Positions 27,452 to 36,018 of a stretch of DNA of 64,000 bases are shown here, in pieces; position 1 is the stretch's first letter, and each line of letters starts with the position of its first letter. Source of the DNA: Armatimonadota bacterium. GTDB taxonomy: Bacteria; Armatimonadota; Zipacnadia; JAUWAU01. Where the stretch lies: assembly GCA_030601885.1 (NCBI GenBank), contig JAUWAU010000014.1, positions 1-64,000 of the forward strand. Direction: 5' to 3'. The position numbers and the translations under genes were made by a program. A model generated the notes under the pieces. The model was not told where the DNA came from. It ran no database searches and worked only from the letters and a program-made list of their open reading frames with translations.

Positions 27452-30018
27452 GGGGCATCCCCCACGTTGGAGTCCGTCCGTTCGCTCATAGCGTACACGG
27501 TCAGCCCCTCCAAGGAGCGCTCGGGCGCCGGGATGAGCAGGCTGGCCAAGTAGCCCACCACGAAGCACGAGACGACTCCGACAGCGCCCCAGAGGAAGAA
27601 GTGGATGGACGTGTACTGCTGCACGAGATAGAGGAGCACGGCACTCGTCACGCCGCCGATGAGCGCACCGACGCCGTGGGCCCGGCGGGTGAAGATGCCG
27701 AGAGCGAGGATGCCGGCCACCGGGGAGAAGATGAGCCCCAGGACCTTGATGAAAAGGTCCCACAGCGAAACGATTTCCATCCGGGCTATCACGAGGCCGG
27801 CACTGGTGCCGACCACACCCAGGATCGCCGTGAGCCAGCGCGCCAGGTTGAGGCAGTAGTGGTCGGAGGCCTGGGGCCAAAATCGCCGGTAGAAATCGCT
27901 GACCATCGCCGTCGCGATGCTGTTCATGCTGCTGTCGAGGCTGGACATGCTCGCAGCGAAGAGGCCGGCGATGACGAGGCCGGACACTCCGGCCGGAAGC
28001 TGTTGGGCGATGAAGAGGGGGAAAATGGCATCCGTCTTCACCGCGGGATTGAGCAGCCCCGCGTGCCCCTTGTAGAAGACGAACAGCGCAGTTCCGAGTC
28101 CGAAGAAAATGAGCGCCGTCGGGATGGCAAGGATGCCGTTCGTCCAGATGGATTTCGCCGCCTGCTTCTCGTCCTTCGTCGTGAGGTAGCGTTGGATCAC
28201 CGTCTGGTCGGCGGTGTAGGGCAGGAGATTCGAGAACAGGTTGCCTACCACGACGACCCACACCGCCATCATCGTGATGTCCCACGTCCAATTGAAGGTG
28301 TGGAACTTGGCCTCGGCCATGCCCGTGCTGATGATCGCCGCGAAGCCGCCGTCCACGTTGGCCGCGATGATCAGCACGCTGAGCAACGCGCCGCCTATAA
28401 GAACCCCGACCTGCAGCACGTCCGTCCAGATGACCGCCTCGATGCCGCCGAGCACGGTGTAGACGGTGGCGAGGATCCCCATGAGCAGGATGCAGACGTA
28501 GACGTCGAAGCCAGTCACCGTGGACAGGGCGATAGCGGGCAAACAGATCACAATGCCCATACGGCTCAACTGATAGAGAATGAAAGCGGCGCTGCTGAAG
28601 AGGCGCACCGCGAGGTTGAAGCGCTTCTCGAGGTACTCGTAGGCAGTGGTGACGTTGAGCCGGCGAAAGAAGGGCAGGTAGCAGAATATGACGAGCGGGG
28701 CGATGAGGAAGATGCACATGTTCCCCAGGATATACACCCAGTCGGTCGCGTAGGCCTTCGCCGGGATCGCCATGAAGGTGATGGCGCTGAGCTGCGTGCC
28801 GAAGATGCTCAGCCCGGCAGCCCACCACGGTATGCGCCGCCCGGCCAGGAAGAAGTCGGCGGTGCTCTTCTCGCGACGCGCGAAGTACACTCCCATCATC
28901 ACCAGCGCCGCCAGATAGACTCCCAGAGCAGCATAGTCGAGCGAGCCGAAATGGGCTTTCGCCTCGGGCGCCCGTCCCTTATGCACCGAAGCGGATCGGT
29001 GTCCGGGGCGATCTTCTCCGCCCGGGATGACGATGCCGTCTTGCCACTGCACCGCGGCAGTGGTCACCAGGCCCGCCGGCACAGTGCCCATCGGCGACCA
29101 CGTATCGGTAATGGTGTGGTAGGCGAGGATGTCGCGGCTGAAGCCGGGGTGCTCGTCCTTCAGTTCCCACACGCGGTCGGCATTCTCGCCATCGTCGCCA
29201 CCGAACACGAGGATGTGCGACTCGCCGTAGCCGACTGCCGGCGCGGCGACGATCGCCCTCGGGACGTCGGCTACCTTCTCCCAGCCAGTCTTGGGGCGAA
29301 AGCGATAGGCGTCGGTCAGGTATCTCCGCTTGACTTTGCCGTCCGGCCCGGCGAGAAGCTCGGCCCCACTGATCAGGTAGAAGGCCCCGTCTTGTGCCGC
29401 CGCCACGGGCAGGATTCGGGCGGGGCCGGGCCAGAGATCGAGCTCTTCCCATCCCAGTTCGGCCTTGTTTAGGTCCAAACGCCAGAAGTTCGACAAGGCG
29501 CCGGTCGCTGCAGGCGAATCCTGTCCGCCGGCGACATAGACGCTGTCCCCGAGTATCGCCGCACTCGTCATCGCACACGGCGTCGGGAGGTCGGGCAGGG
29601 GAGTACGCTGGATCTCTGCGTTGACCCGCCGGAGACGGAATACCTGCGCGTAGCAGCGCTCGGCATCGCAGCCGCCGATGCAGATAATGCCATCGTCCGC
29701 CGTGACGCTGGCCCCGTAGGCCAGAGGGCGGTCGAGGCTGGAGCCGCTCGCCCAGGCGTCCGCGCCGGGCTCCAGCACAAAGATCGTGTCCACCCAGACC
29801 TTCTCCCCGCCTTCGAACAGGGGCACCGGGAAGTGCGCCCCGCCGGCCACGATGAGTGCGCCTTCGCCGACGCCGACGAACTGCCCGCTTATCGCCTGGG
29901 GCAGATCCGGCAGCCGCTCCCACTGGAGGATTTGCTTCGGTCGCTCGACCTCAACGCACAATGCCGCGGACGCGGTCGCAAGCCAACAGCACATCGCCAA
30001 GAGCGCGCGTCGCACCAT
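27448..30018 (-). CDS. Kelch mutarotase - sodium:solute symporter fusion
   Basis: 856 residues. After a signal sequence (MVRRALLAMCCWLATASAAL) residues about 30-350 form a kelch propeller of the NanM / cyclically permuted mutarotase type (WERLPDLPQAISGQFVGVGEGALIVAGGAHFP, MTSAAILGDSVYVAGGQDS, ESHILVFGGDDGEN). From about 375 to the end is an SSS-family transporter (STADFFLAGRRIPWWAAGLSIFGTQLSAITFMAIPAKAY, LPYTADQTVIQRYLTTKD, AGLFAASMSSLDSSMNSIATAMVSDFYR). The extracytoplasmic mutarotase would present the beta or alpha anomer of a sugar acid, likely sialic acid, directly to the transporter. AAGGAG lies five bases before ATG 30018. Confidence 0.88.
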   Translation of the reverse strand: MVRRALLAMCCWLATASAALCVEVERPKQILQWERLPDLPQAISGQFVGVGEGALIVAGGAHFPVPLFEGGEKVWVDTIFVLEPGADAWASGSSLDRPLAYGASVTADDGIICIGGCDAERCYAQVFRLRRVNAEIQRTPLPDLPTPCAMTSAAILGDSVYVAGGQDSPAATGALSNFWRLDLNKAELGWEELDLWPGPARILPVAAAQDGAFYLISGAELLAGPDGKVKRRYLTDAYRFRPKTGWEKVADVPRAIVAAPAVGYGESHILVFGGDDGENADRVWELKDEHPGFSRDILAYHTITDTWSPMGTVPAGLVTTAAVQWQDGIVIPGGEDRPGHRSASVHKGRAPEAKAHFGSLDYAALGVYLAALVMMGVYFARREKSTADFFLAGRRIPWWAAGLSIFGTQLSAITFMAIPAKAYATDWVYILGNMCIFLIAPLVIFCYLPFFRRLNVTTAYEYLEKRFNLAVRLFSSAAFILYQLSRMGIVICLPAIALSTVTGFDVYVCILLMGILATVYTVLGGIEAVIWTDVLQVGVLIGGALLSVLIIAANVDGGFAAIISTGMAEAKFHTFNWTWDITMMAVWVVVVGNLFSNLLPYTADQTVIQRYLTTKDEKQAAKSIWTNGILAIPTALIFFGLGTALFVFYKGHAGLLNPAVKTDAIFPLFIAQQLPAGVSGLVIAGLFAASMSSLDSSMNSIATAMVSDFYRRFWPQASDHYCLNLARWLTAILGVVGTSAGLVIARMEIVSLWDLFIKVLGLIFSPVAGILALGIFTRRAHGVGALIGGVTSAVLLYLVQQYTSIHFFLWGAVGVVSCFVVGYLASLLIPAPERSLEGLTVYAMSERTDSNVGDAP

Positions 30019-30347
30019 GTTTTCTCCTTGTGCAGGCAACGTGTCGGTAGCAGAACGTCTCCGATTCGCCGGCGCGACCCGTGACGTTTCGCTCGCGGAC
30101 GCGAGTCTCCTGCTCCGCCTCCCGCCCGCGACTCTCATGGCAGCGAACGTGCCATGGGCCACCGAGGGCTTCGGGGCGACTTGGCCACGCAGATGCGTGT
30201 GACGTGCGAGATGGCGCACCTCACAGAATCTGGTCGCTCAATTGACAGCGACCGCTGCCCTCCCTATGATGCGCACAGCCATATACGAGAGCGATGACGG
30301 CCTCACGAGGGCCCGCAGTCACTCGATCATCGGGAGTTCGCCACAGC
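30019..30347. other. Divergent intergenic region
   Basis: No gene lies here. The minus-strand side holds the leader of the symporter fusion; the plus-strand side holds a consensus promoter at 30242-30270 for the small helical protein. I see no obvious operator. Confidence 0.5.
30242..30270 (+). promoter_or_regulatory. Consensus sigma-70 promoter
   Basis: TTGACA at 30242-30247, a 17-base spacer, and TATGAT at 30265-30270. Transcription would start near 30277, about 70 bases before the ATG at 30348. This near-perfect match supports the small downstream gene as real. Confidence 0.75.
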
Positions 30348-30797
30348 ATGCCGCTTACCACCGCTCAGAAGAGCCAGCTTTTGTCGGCCTATGCCATGAT
30401 CGGGCAATACCGTCGGGAGATGGAGGATCTGGTGAAGCTGGGCAGGCCGCCTGCCGGCTCGTCGGCGCGACTTCGCCCCCTGCCAACGGCCGAGGCCGAG
30501 GCGCTGCTGAAGCCACTCGTCGGCCTCGAGGCCGGGTTGCGGGAGGCGATCCTGGCACTGACGGGGGACGACCCGGAGACGAGCCAGCGCACCCAGTCAT
30601 TGCACAATACGCGGATCTGGGCGGCGAACATCTTCGATCGGATCCGGGATACCCTTGGCTCTCTGGCGCCGGAGCGCCTCGCGTCGCGCTACGGGCGGCT
30701 GTCGAAGTCAGATGCTGCGTCCCTTCGCGAGCTCGGTGACGACTTGGAGGATCTGCTGAATCGGGCGCGTGGGGCTCTGCGCCAGCGTGGCGGATAG
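30348..30797 (+). CDS. Small helical protein, function unknown
   Basis: 149 residues, no signal peptide or membrane segment, predicted almost entirely alpha-helical (AQKSQLLSAYAMIGQYRREMEDLV, ASLRELGDDLEDLLNRARGALRQ). I do not recognise a family. A consensus promoter lies 70 bases upstream and GGGAG precedes ATG 30348. Its stop lies 70 bases from the convergent beta-helix gene. Confidence 0.65.
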   Translation: MPLTTAQKSQLLSAYAMIGQYRREMEDLVKLGRPPAGSSARLRPLPTAEAEALLKPLVGLEAGLREAILALTGDDPETSQRTQSLHNTRIWAANIFDRIRDTLGSLAPERLASRYGRLSKSDAASLRELGDDLEDLLNRARGALRQRGG

Positions 30798-30869
30798 TCG
30801 TGATAGCGTTGTGACGCGGCGCCCGGTGAAGTCTGCGTGCCGCAGCGCGTCCCCGGACTCCCCGCTGGC

Positions 30870-32420
30870 TCATTTCGCGTCCGAGATGTTGGCGACCGCT
30901 TCCGGCCCCAGGCGGTCCCTGAGCTGCGCCAGGTACAGGCTCCACGGGCGCACGGGCTGGCCGAATGACTCCCAATAGCCATCGCCTGACCGCTTCTCAC
31001 TGGAACATCCGATGGCCCAGTTCTGGGCCGTGGGCGGCCTCTGGCAGGTGATGCTGTCCGCCGTGCAATTCCAGAACACCATCTGTGCGCCGGCCCAGCC
31101 GTGTCCGGTGCCCGAATTGCCCCGGTTGCGCACGTTGATGGCGTGGCCCTGGACGCGGACGTTGTCAAACAGCGTGCCGGTAGACCAACGGTGGTGCGGG
31201 CCGGTGTCCGAGTGCGCCTGCTCGGCGGTGCAGTCGAGGAAGGCGTTGGGGCCGGGCACGACGCTGTGCATGACGAAGTCGTGCCGTCCGTGCCGGGCGT
31301 AGCACCGCTGCACAAGGGTCAATTCGCCCGTCAACGCAAACGAGTAGCGGCGGCTGCCGGCTATCTTGGACACGGGGTCCAGACAGGCGCAGTCCTCCAC
31401 CGTTATCCACTTGCACCGCCGGGAGACCCCAACCGCACTGTAGCCGAAGTGCACCGCGGTGACCTGGCGCACCCAGGCGTTCGCCACCGCGCGCAGACCG
31501 ATGAAGTTCCACGCATGGTCCTCATCCGTTTCATGCTTGAACTCGGACACGCCTCGAATGTACTCCACGCCGACTTGCTCGATGCGGCCGGGGAAATCAT
31601 ACTTGTAGATGTAGCCGCCGCCGTACTTGCGCTCCAAGGCATTGCACAGCGGCGCGTCGATGGTGACCTTCTTGCCCTCAATGGCCGTGATGACCCGGTC
31701 GAACGGCAGATCCTTGGATCCCGGGCGCCATTGGGTCACCTTTCCGCCGTCGCGCCTGGCTGGAATGCGGTCCATGCCGAGGTAGTGGATCCACTCGTGG
31801 GTGCTCGGACGGCGTACGATGATAGCGTCGCCGACCTTGAGTCCCGGCGTGCCGTCCACGTGAAAGCTCCGGGCGCCCACGGGGACGTATGAGTCGGTGA
31901 TTGCGTGCCGCGTCTCGGGCGCCTCGGTGCGGTTGTCCTCCCCGGCTATGCTGATGAGCGTCCGCTGCCCCGTGCCCGCCGCGATGAGCACGGTGCCGTC
32001 CTCGCCCTGCCCCTCGCCCCGCAGCACGATGCCGCTCTCCGCCATCCTCAGCGTGCCCGCGATCTCGTATGTGCCCCTCGTGAGCAACACCGCGCCGCGG
32101 AAGCCCTGCGCGTCGAGAGGCAACTCAGCTACCTCATCGATGGCCGCCTGTATGCGCGCTCCGTCATCGCCCTCGGCGGGCCGCAGCGTCACCTTAACGG
32201 GCACGTCGGGGATGCGCACCCCACCGCCCATGTAGCCGCAGTTGGAGAAGTCCGGAATCGTATCCCCGTTCTCGTCTGGCTCGTACACGAGCGCACCATC
32301 CCCCCCCGCATACACCAGCGCACTCGTGGGCCGGTCGGAGTCTTGCCCGGGCTGCGCAAACGCATGGCCCACGAGTGCGAGGCAGGCTACCGCTGAGAAC
32401 AACACCCTCAGGAATCTCAT
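30870..32420 (-). CDS. Secreted pectate-lyase-like beta-helix protein
   Basis: 516 residues with a signal peptide (VLFSAVACLALVGHAFAQ). The N-terminal part of the helix shows the Pectate_lyase_3-type entry DDGARIQAAIDEVAELPLDAQGFRGAVLLTRGTYEIAGTLRM. Short coils follow (WITVEDCACLDPVSKI, LVQRCYARHGRHDFVMH, FLDCTAEQAHSDTGPHHRWSTGTLFDNVRV). This arrangement is common in secreted planctomycete proteins of unknown specificity. GAAGGGG lies about ten bases upstream of ATG 32420. An inverted-repeat element begins 20 bases upstream, so transcription must start within or across that element. Confidence 0.78.
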   Translation of the reverse strand: MRFLRVLFSAVACLALVGHAFAQPGQDSDRPTSALVYAGGDGALVYEPDENGDTIPDFSNCGYMGGGVRIPDVPVKVTLRPAEGDDGARIQAAIDEVAELPLDAQGFRGAVLLTRGTYEIAGTLRMAESGIVLRGEGQGEDGTVLIAAGTGQRTLISIAGEDNRTEAPETRHAITDSYVPVGARSFHVDGTPGLKVGDAIIVRRPSTHEWIHYLGMDRIPARRDGGKVTQWRPGSKDLPFDRVITAIEGKKVTIDAPLCNALERKYGGGYIYKYDFPGRIEQVGVEYIRGVSEFKHETDEDHAWNFIGLRAVANAWVRQVTAVHFGYSAVGVSRRCKWITVEDCACLDPVSKIAGSRRYSFALTGELTLVQRCYARHGRHDFVMHSVVPGPNAFLDCTAEQAHSDTGPHHRWSTGTLFDNVRVQGHAINVRNRGNSGTGHGWAGAQMVFWNCTADSITCQRPPTAQNWAIGCSSEKRSGDGYWESFGQPVRPWSLYLAQLRDRLGPEAVANISDAK

Positions 32421-32440
32421 TGCGTAATGCTCACCCCTTC

Positions 32441-32586
32441 AATTTCGGGGACAGACTACGAAATTTCACCGTCCGCTGTCCAGCCTAAACTGGCGAAGAC
32501 TGCGCGGTTAAGCGTCTATCGGGGCATCGAGACACCGCGTGAATTTCGTAGTCTGTCCCCGAATCCCGAATCATGTCCCCGAATTA
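32441..32586. mobile_element. Inverted-repeat element 1 (TTCGGGGACAGACTACGAAAT ends)
   Basis: AATTTCGGGGACAGACTACG at 32441-32460 is mirrored by CGTAGTCTGTCCCCGAAT at 32547-32564, followed by an extra half copy TGTCCCCGAATT up to about 32585. From the first GGGG to the last CCCC of the main pair is 114 bp, exactly as in the copy at 34937-35061, although the interiors differ. No transposase is encoded. Such ends are known near REP-associated (IS200-like) transposases, so this is probably a non-autonomous element. Confidence 0.7.
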
Positions 32587-32607
32587 AGAATGCGATGCGC
32601 GTCTCGC

Positions 32608-33729
32608 TCACTCGAGGCGCTTCCGGAACAGGGCAGCGCCTGCACCCACGAGCGCGATGCCAAAACATAACAGCGCCAACACGTCAGGCCACAACTCGGC
32701 TATCCCGCTGCCCTTGAGCATGACTGAGCGGATGATAATCAGGAAGTAGCGGAGCGGGATGGCGTAGGTGAGGGGCTGCATCCAGTGGGGCATGTTGGCG
32801 ATGGGGTACATGAAGCCCGAGATGATGATCGATGGGAAGATGACGAGAAACATGGTCATCTGCGCCTGCTGCTGAGTGCGAGAGACCGTAGACAGGAGCA
32901 GTCCGATTCCGAGGCACGTCAGCAGGAAGAGAAACGCTGACAGCAGCAGAAGCGGGAAACTGCCCTGCAGCGGGACCTTGAACCAGAACAGAAGCACCGC
33001 CAGCACTATGCACAGGTCCAGCGAGCCGACTATGCCGTACGGGATGAGCTTCCCGAGCATCAGTTCCCACGGGCGAATGGGCGTGACCATGACCTGTTCG
33101 AGCGTGCCTGCCTCCCGCTCTCTCACGATGGACAGCGCCGTCAACTGCGCCGTTATCACCAGCAGAACCAGGCCCATGACCGCCGGCGCCATGTAGAAGA
33201 CGCTCTCGAGTGTGGGGTTGTAGAGCACTCTGGGCCGCAGCTCCATCCGCGGCAGACGCGGTGTCAGACCGCCGGCCCTCCGGAGCTGCTCGGCCCGGGC
33301 TCGCGCGCCGTGCTGCGAGACGATGCCGCTCAGATAGCCGGCGCCGATGCCGGCTGAATTGGAGTCGCTCCCATCGATGATGATCTGCACCACCGCCTCG
33401 CCGCTGCGCAGATCGTGCTCGAAGCCGTGGGGAATGTGGATGGCAAGCTGGGCCGTGCCGCGGTCGAGGAGCGGGATGAGATCGTCGGACCGATGTGGGC
33501 GGGCAGAGATGATGAAGTAGCCCGAATGCTCGATCTCAGCCACCAGGCGGGCGGACTGCGTGGAGAAGTCCTGGTCGCAGATGGCAACCGGGAGGTCCTT
33601 GACGTCGAGGTTGGCCGCATAGCCGAGCAGTATGAGCTGAAGGACCGGCGCGATGATGGTCATAGCGACCATCCGTCTATCGCGGCGGTACTGGTGAAAC
33701 TCCTTTCGTATTAGCGCGCGAAGTCGCAT
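32608..33729 (-). CDS. ABC-2 type transporter permease (YbhR-like)
   Basis: 373 residues: one N-terminal membrane helix, a large extracytoplasmic loop of about 150 residues (VAICDQDFSTQSARLVAEIEHSGYF, IDGSDSNSAGIG), then five or more helices with the ABC2 signature REREAGTLEQVMVTPIRPWELMLGKLIPY. Typical of the YbhR/YbhS/YhhJ drug or lipid exporter permeases. Last gene of the seven-gene efflux operon. ATG 33729 starts at RLRALIRKEFHQYRRDRR; the alternative ATG 33738 is three codons upstream. It is 67 bases after the paralogous permease, with a small hairpin between them. Confidence 0.88.
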   Translation of the reverse strand: MRLRALIRKEFHQYRRDRRMVAMTIIAPVLQLILLGYAANLDVKDLPVAICDQDFSTQSARLVAEIEHSGYFIISARPHRSDDLIPLLDRGTAQLAIHIPHGFEHDLRSGEAVVQIIIDGSDSNSAGIGAGYLSGIVSQHGARARAEQLRRAGGLTPRLPRMELRPRVLYNPTLESVFYMAPAVMGLVLLVITAQLTALSIVREREAGTLEQVMVTPIRPWELMLGKLIPYGIVGSLDLCIVLAVLLFWFKVPLQGSFPLLLLSAFLFLLTCLGIGLLLSTVSRTQQQAQMTMFLVIFPSIIISGFMYPIANMPHWMQPLTYAIPLRYFLIIIRSVMLKGSGIAELWPDVLALLCFGIALVGAGAALFRKRLE

Positions 33730-33754
33730 TGGGCCCATCCCCAAGCGAGTGTAG

Positions 33755-33773
33755 CCTGGGCTGCCAGCCCAGG
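33755..33773. repeat. Short hairpin between the two permease genes
   Basis: CCTGGGCT and AGCCCAGG pair around a three-base loop. A GC-rich mini-repeat of a type common in such genomes. It might cause processing or partial termination between the two permeases. Confidence 0.4.
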
Positions 33774-33796
33774 TCCGCCTCCCAGCCCCTCCTCCG

Positions 33797-34933
33797 CTAC
33801 AACCGCTTCCTGAACCGCCCCACACTCATCCCCAATATCGCCGTCCCTATCACCATCAGCACGACCAACGATGGCCAGATGACGGCGAGGCCGACGCCCT
33901 TGAGATAGATGTTGCGGACGATGACGAGAAAGTGCGTCGCCGGCAGAAGATTGGCCAGCGCTTTGAGTACCAGAGGCATGTTTCGGAGGGGAAATGCAAA
34001 CCCCGACAGAAGGATGGATGGGACCAGGGTCGAGACGATGGCCGCTGTCATGGCGACCTGCTGCGTGTGGGCTATGGTGGAGAAAAGCAGGCCGAGTGCC
34101 AGCGCGCACATGAGAAACACGAGCCCGCAGGCGAAGAACAGCGCGACGCTGCCCGCGATGTAGACGTTGAAGACGAGCGCGCCGACGCACACGGCGGTGA
34201 TCGCGTCGGCTATGCCGATCCCCACGTACGGCAAGAGCTTGCCGAGGAGGATCTCGGACGACACGAGCGGCGATGCGGCGAGCGTCTCGAAGGTGCCTCG
34301 CTCGCGCTCGCGGACGACGGTGCCTGAGGTGAGCAGGGCGCCGAGGATGACCAGTATGATGACAACCAGGCCCGGCACAAGGAACTGCCGGCTTTCGAGG
34401 GCGGGGTTGTAGAGCACCTTCCGCGCGATGGTCAGGGGCGGGCCAGCCGCCTCTTCCCGCAACCCGAGCCGCTTGCCGGCCCGCCCCAGCATGCGGGACG
34501 AATACGCAGCCAGGGCGCCGTTGACGTAGTTGCGGGCGATGCTGGCGGTATTGGAGTCGCTGCCGTCCAGGAGCATCTGCAGCTGCACGGACCTTCCGGC
34601 CGCCAGATCCGCTTCCATGTTGGGCGGTATCACGAGAACGAAGAGACACTCCCCCTCGTCGAGGAGCTGCTCGCCCTCTTCGGCATTCCGGCACGAAGCT
34701 ACCAGCCGGAACAGCTCCGTGTGGACCAGAGCCTCCCGCAGCTTCCGACTGGCAGCCGAGCCATCGTGGTCGCAGATCGCGAAGGGCAGGTCGGTGAGGT
34801 CGAAGTTGATGCCCGCGCCCATGAGGACCAGGAGAAGGATCGGCAGCACGAGGACCACGGCGAGGCTGCGTGGATCGCGCCGGATGTGGATCCACTCCTT
34901 GGCGGCAATTGCGAGCAGTCGTCGGATGCTCAC
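33797..34933 (-). CDS. ABC-2 type transporter permease (YbhS-like)
   Basis: 378 residues, same architecture as its downstream paralogue: N-terminal KEWIHIRRDPRSLAVVLVLPILLLVLMG, an extracytoplasmic domain with LLDGSDSNTASIARNYVNG, and a C-terminal five-helix unit containing RERERGTFETLAASPLVSSEILLGKLLPY. It pairs with the other permease and the two ATPases. The GTG start at 34933 abuts an inverted-repeat element. The good ribosome binding site AAGGAGGTGA now lies about 128 bases upstream on the far side of that element, so expression may be reduced or depend on coupling. Confidence 0.88.
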   Translation of the reverse strand: MSIRRLLAIAAKEWIHIRRDPRSLAVVLVLPILLLVLMGAGINFDLTDLPFAICDHDGSAASRKLREALVHTELFRLVASCRNAEEGEQLLDEGECLFVLVIPPNMEADLAAGRSVQLQMLLDGSDSNTASIARNYVNGALAAYSSRMLGRAGKRLGLREEAAGPPLTIARKVLYNPALESRQFLVPGLVVIILVILGALLTSGTVVRERERGTFETLAASPLVSSEILLGKLLPYVGIGIADAITAVCVGALVFNVYIAGSVALFFACGLVFLMCALALGLLFSTIAHTQQVAMTAAIVSTLVPSILLSGFAFPLRNMPLVLKALANLLPATHFLVIVRNIYLKGVGLAVIWPSLVVLMVIGTAILGMSVGRFRKRL

Positions 34934-34936
34934 CGC

Positions 34937-35061
34937 AAATTCGGGGACAGACTACGAAATTCGATAGCCAGAGCTACCTCGTCGAGGCGATTCTGCCGCT
35001 CTGTTATGCGGAAATCTGAGCAGTTGGCGGATGAGCGAATTTCGTAGTCTGTCCCCGAATT
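34937..35061. mobile_element. Inverted-repeat element 2, inserted between ATPase and permease genes
   Basis: AAATTCGGGGACAGACTACG at 34937-34956 is mirrored by CGTAGTCTGTCCCCGAATT ending at 35061. The GGGG-to-CCCC distance is 114 bp, identical to element 1, with a different interior. GGTGA (minus strand) occurs on both sides (TCACC at 34930-34934 and 35062-35066) and may be a target duplication. The element occupies the entire gap between two operon genes. Confidence 0.75.
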
Positions 35062-36018
35062 TCACCTCCTTGCGAATTGCACTGTATCCTCTGACTCGTT
35101 GGCTGTCAGCGCCAGAAATGCGTGCTCGAGGGTCAGACGAACCGGTTTGATCTCCTCGACGGCGAGACGGGCAGCGTCGAGGGCGTCGCGTATGAGGCCC
35201 TCGGGAGACGGCACGTCTTCGGACACGGCCACGTGGAGGGCAGTGGCGAAGAGCGATACTTCGAGGACACCGGTGGTCTGCTCCAGGACGTCGGCGGCCT
35301 CCATCGCCCGCGCCACGCGCACCTCCATGAGCCGCCCCGGGACGAGCGCCTTCAGGTCAGCGGGCGTTCCCATGGCGACGCGGCGTCCCTCGTAGATGAG
35401 CAGAAGACGATGGCAGTGCTCCGCCTCGTCCATGACGTGGGTGGTGATGAGCGTGGTGACGCCCTGCTCGGATAGCTCGGCGATCAACTCGAAGAAGTTG
35501 CGCCGGGCCAGCGGGTCGATACCGCTGGTGGGCTCGTCCAGAAAAAGTATCGGCGGCTCGTGGAGCAAGGCACATGCCAGCGCCAGACGCTGCCGCACGC
35601 CGGTAGATAGCGTGGCCGCGAGTCGGTCACGCTCGGCGTGTAGATCGAGACGCTCGAGAAGGGCGTCTGCCCGTGAGCGGAAGCGCTGCCCCGCGACGCC
35701 GTAGACGCCGCCGTAGAACTCCATGTTCTCATAGACCGTCAGGTCGCCATACAATGAGAACTGCTGCGACATGTAGCCAATCTGTTCGCGAACCCGCTCC
35801 GGCTGCTCCGCCACGCTTATGCCGCCGACGAAAGCGTCACCCTCGGTCGGCAGCAGCAGGCCGCAAAGCATGCGGATGGTGGTGGACTTGCCCGAGCCGT
35901 TGGGGCCGAGGAAGCCGAAGATCTCCCCCGGGGCGATCTCGAAAGAGAGGCCGTCCACGGCGGTAAAGTCGCCGAAGCGCCTCACGAGGCTCTCGGCTTG
36001 CACGGCGACCTCAGCCAA
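35062..36018 (-). CDS. ABC transporter ATP-binding protein (second ATPase)
   Basis: 318 residues. Walker A GPNGSGKST, a STGVRQR signature-type motif replacing LSGGQ, Walker B ILFLDEPTSGIDP and the switch His in TTHVMDE. The degenerate signature (LSTGVRQRLALACALL) is typical of the second half of YbhF-type double ATPases, here encoded as a separate gene. TTG 36018, eight bases inside the preceding gene's end, has GGGAG seven bases upstream and starts close to VQAESLVRRFG. An ATG at 36057 would overlap more and has its GGAGG directly abutting the start codon. The stop codon overlaps AAGGAGGTGA. Confidence 0.85.
   Translation of the reverse strand: MAEVAVQAESLVRRFGDFTAVDGLSFEIAPGEIFGFLGPNGSGKSTTIRMLCGLLLPTEGDAFVGGISVAEQPERVREQIGYMSQQFSLYGDLTVYENMEFYGGVYGVAGQRFRSRADALLERLDLHAERDRLAATLSTGVRQRLALACALLHEPPILFLDEPTSGIDPLARRNFFELIAELSEQGVTTLITTHVMDEAEHCHRLLLIYEGRRVAMGTPADLKALVPGRLMEVRVARAMEAADVLEQTTGVLEVSLFATALHVAVSEDVPSPEGLIRDALDAARLAVEEIKPVRLTLEHAFLALTANESEDTVQFARR

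Noticed and set aside
27601..29472. Plus-strand frame of 623 codons opposite the symporter fusion
   Set aside because: Composition (Glu/His/Arg-rich, no hydrophobic core) is typical of the antisense of a membrane protein; the minus-strand fusion is unmistakable.
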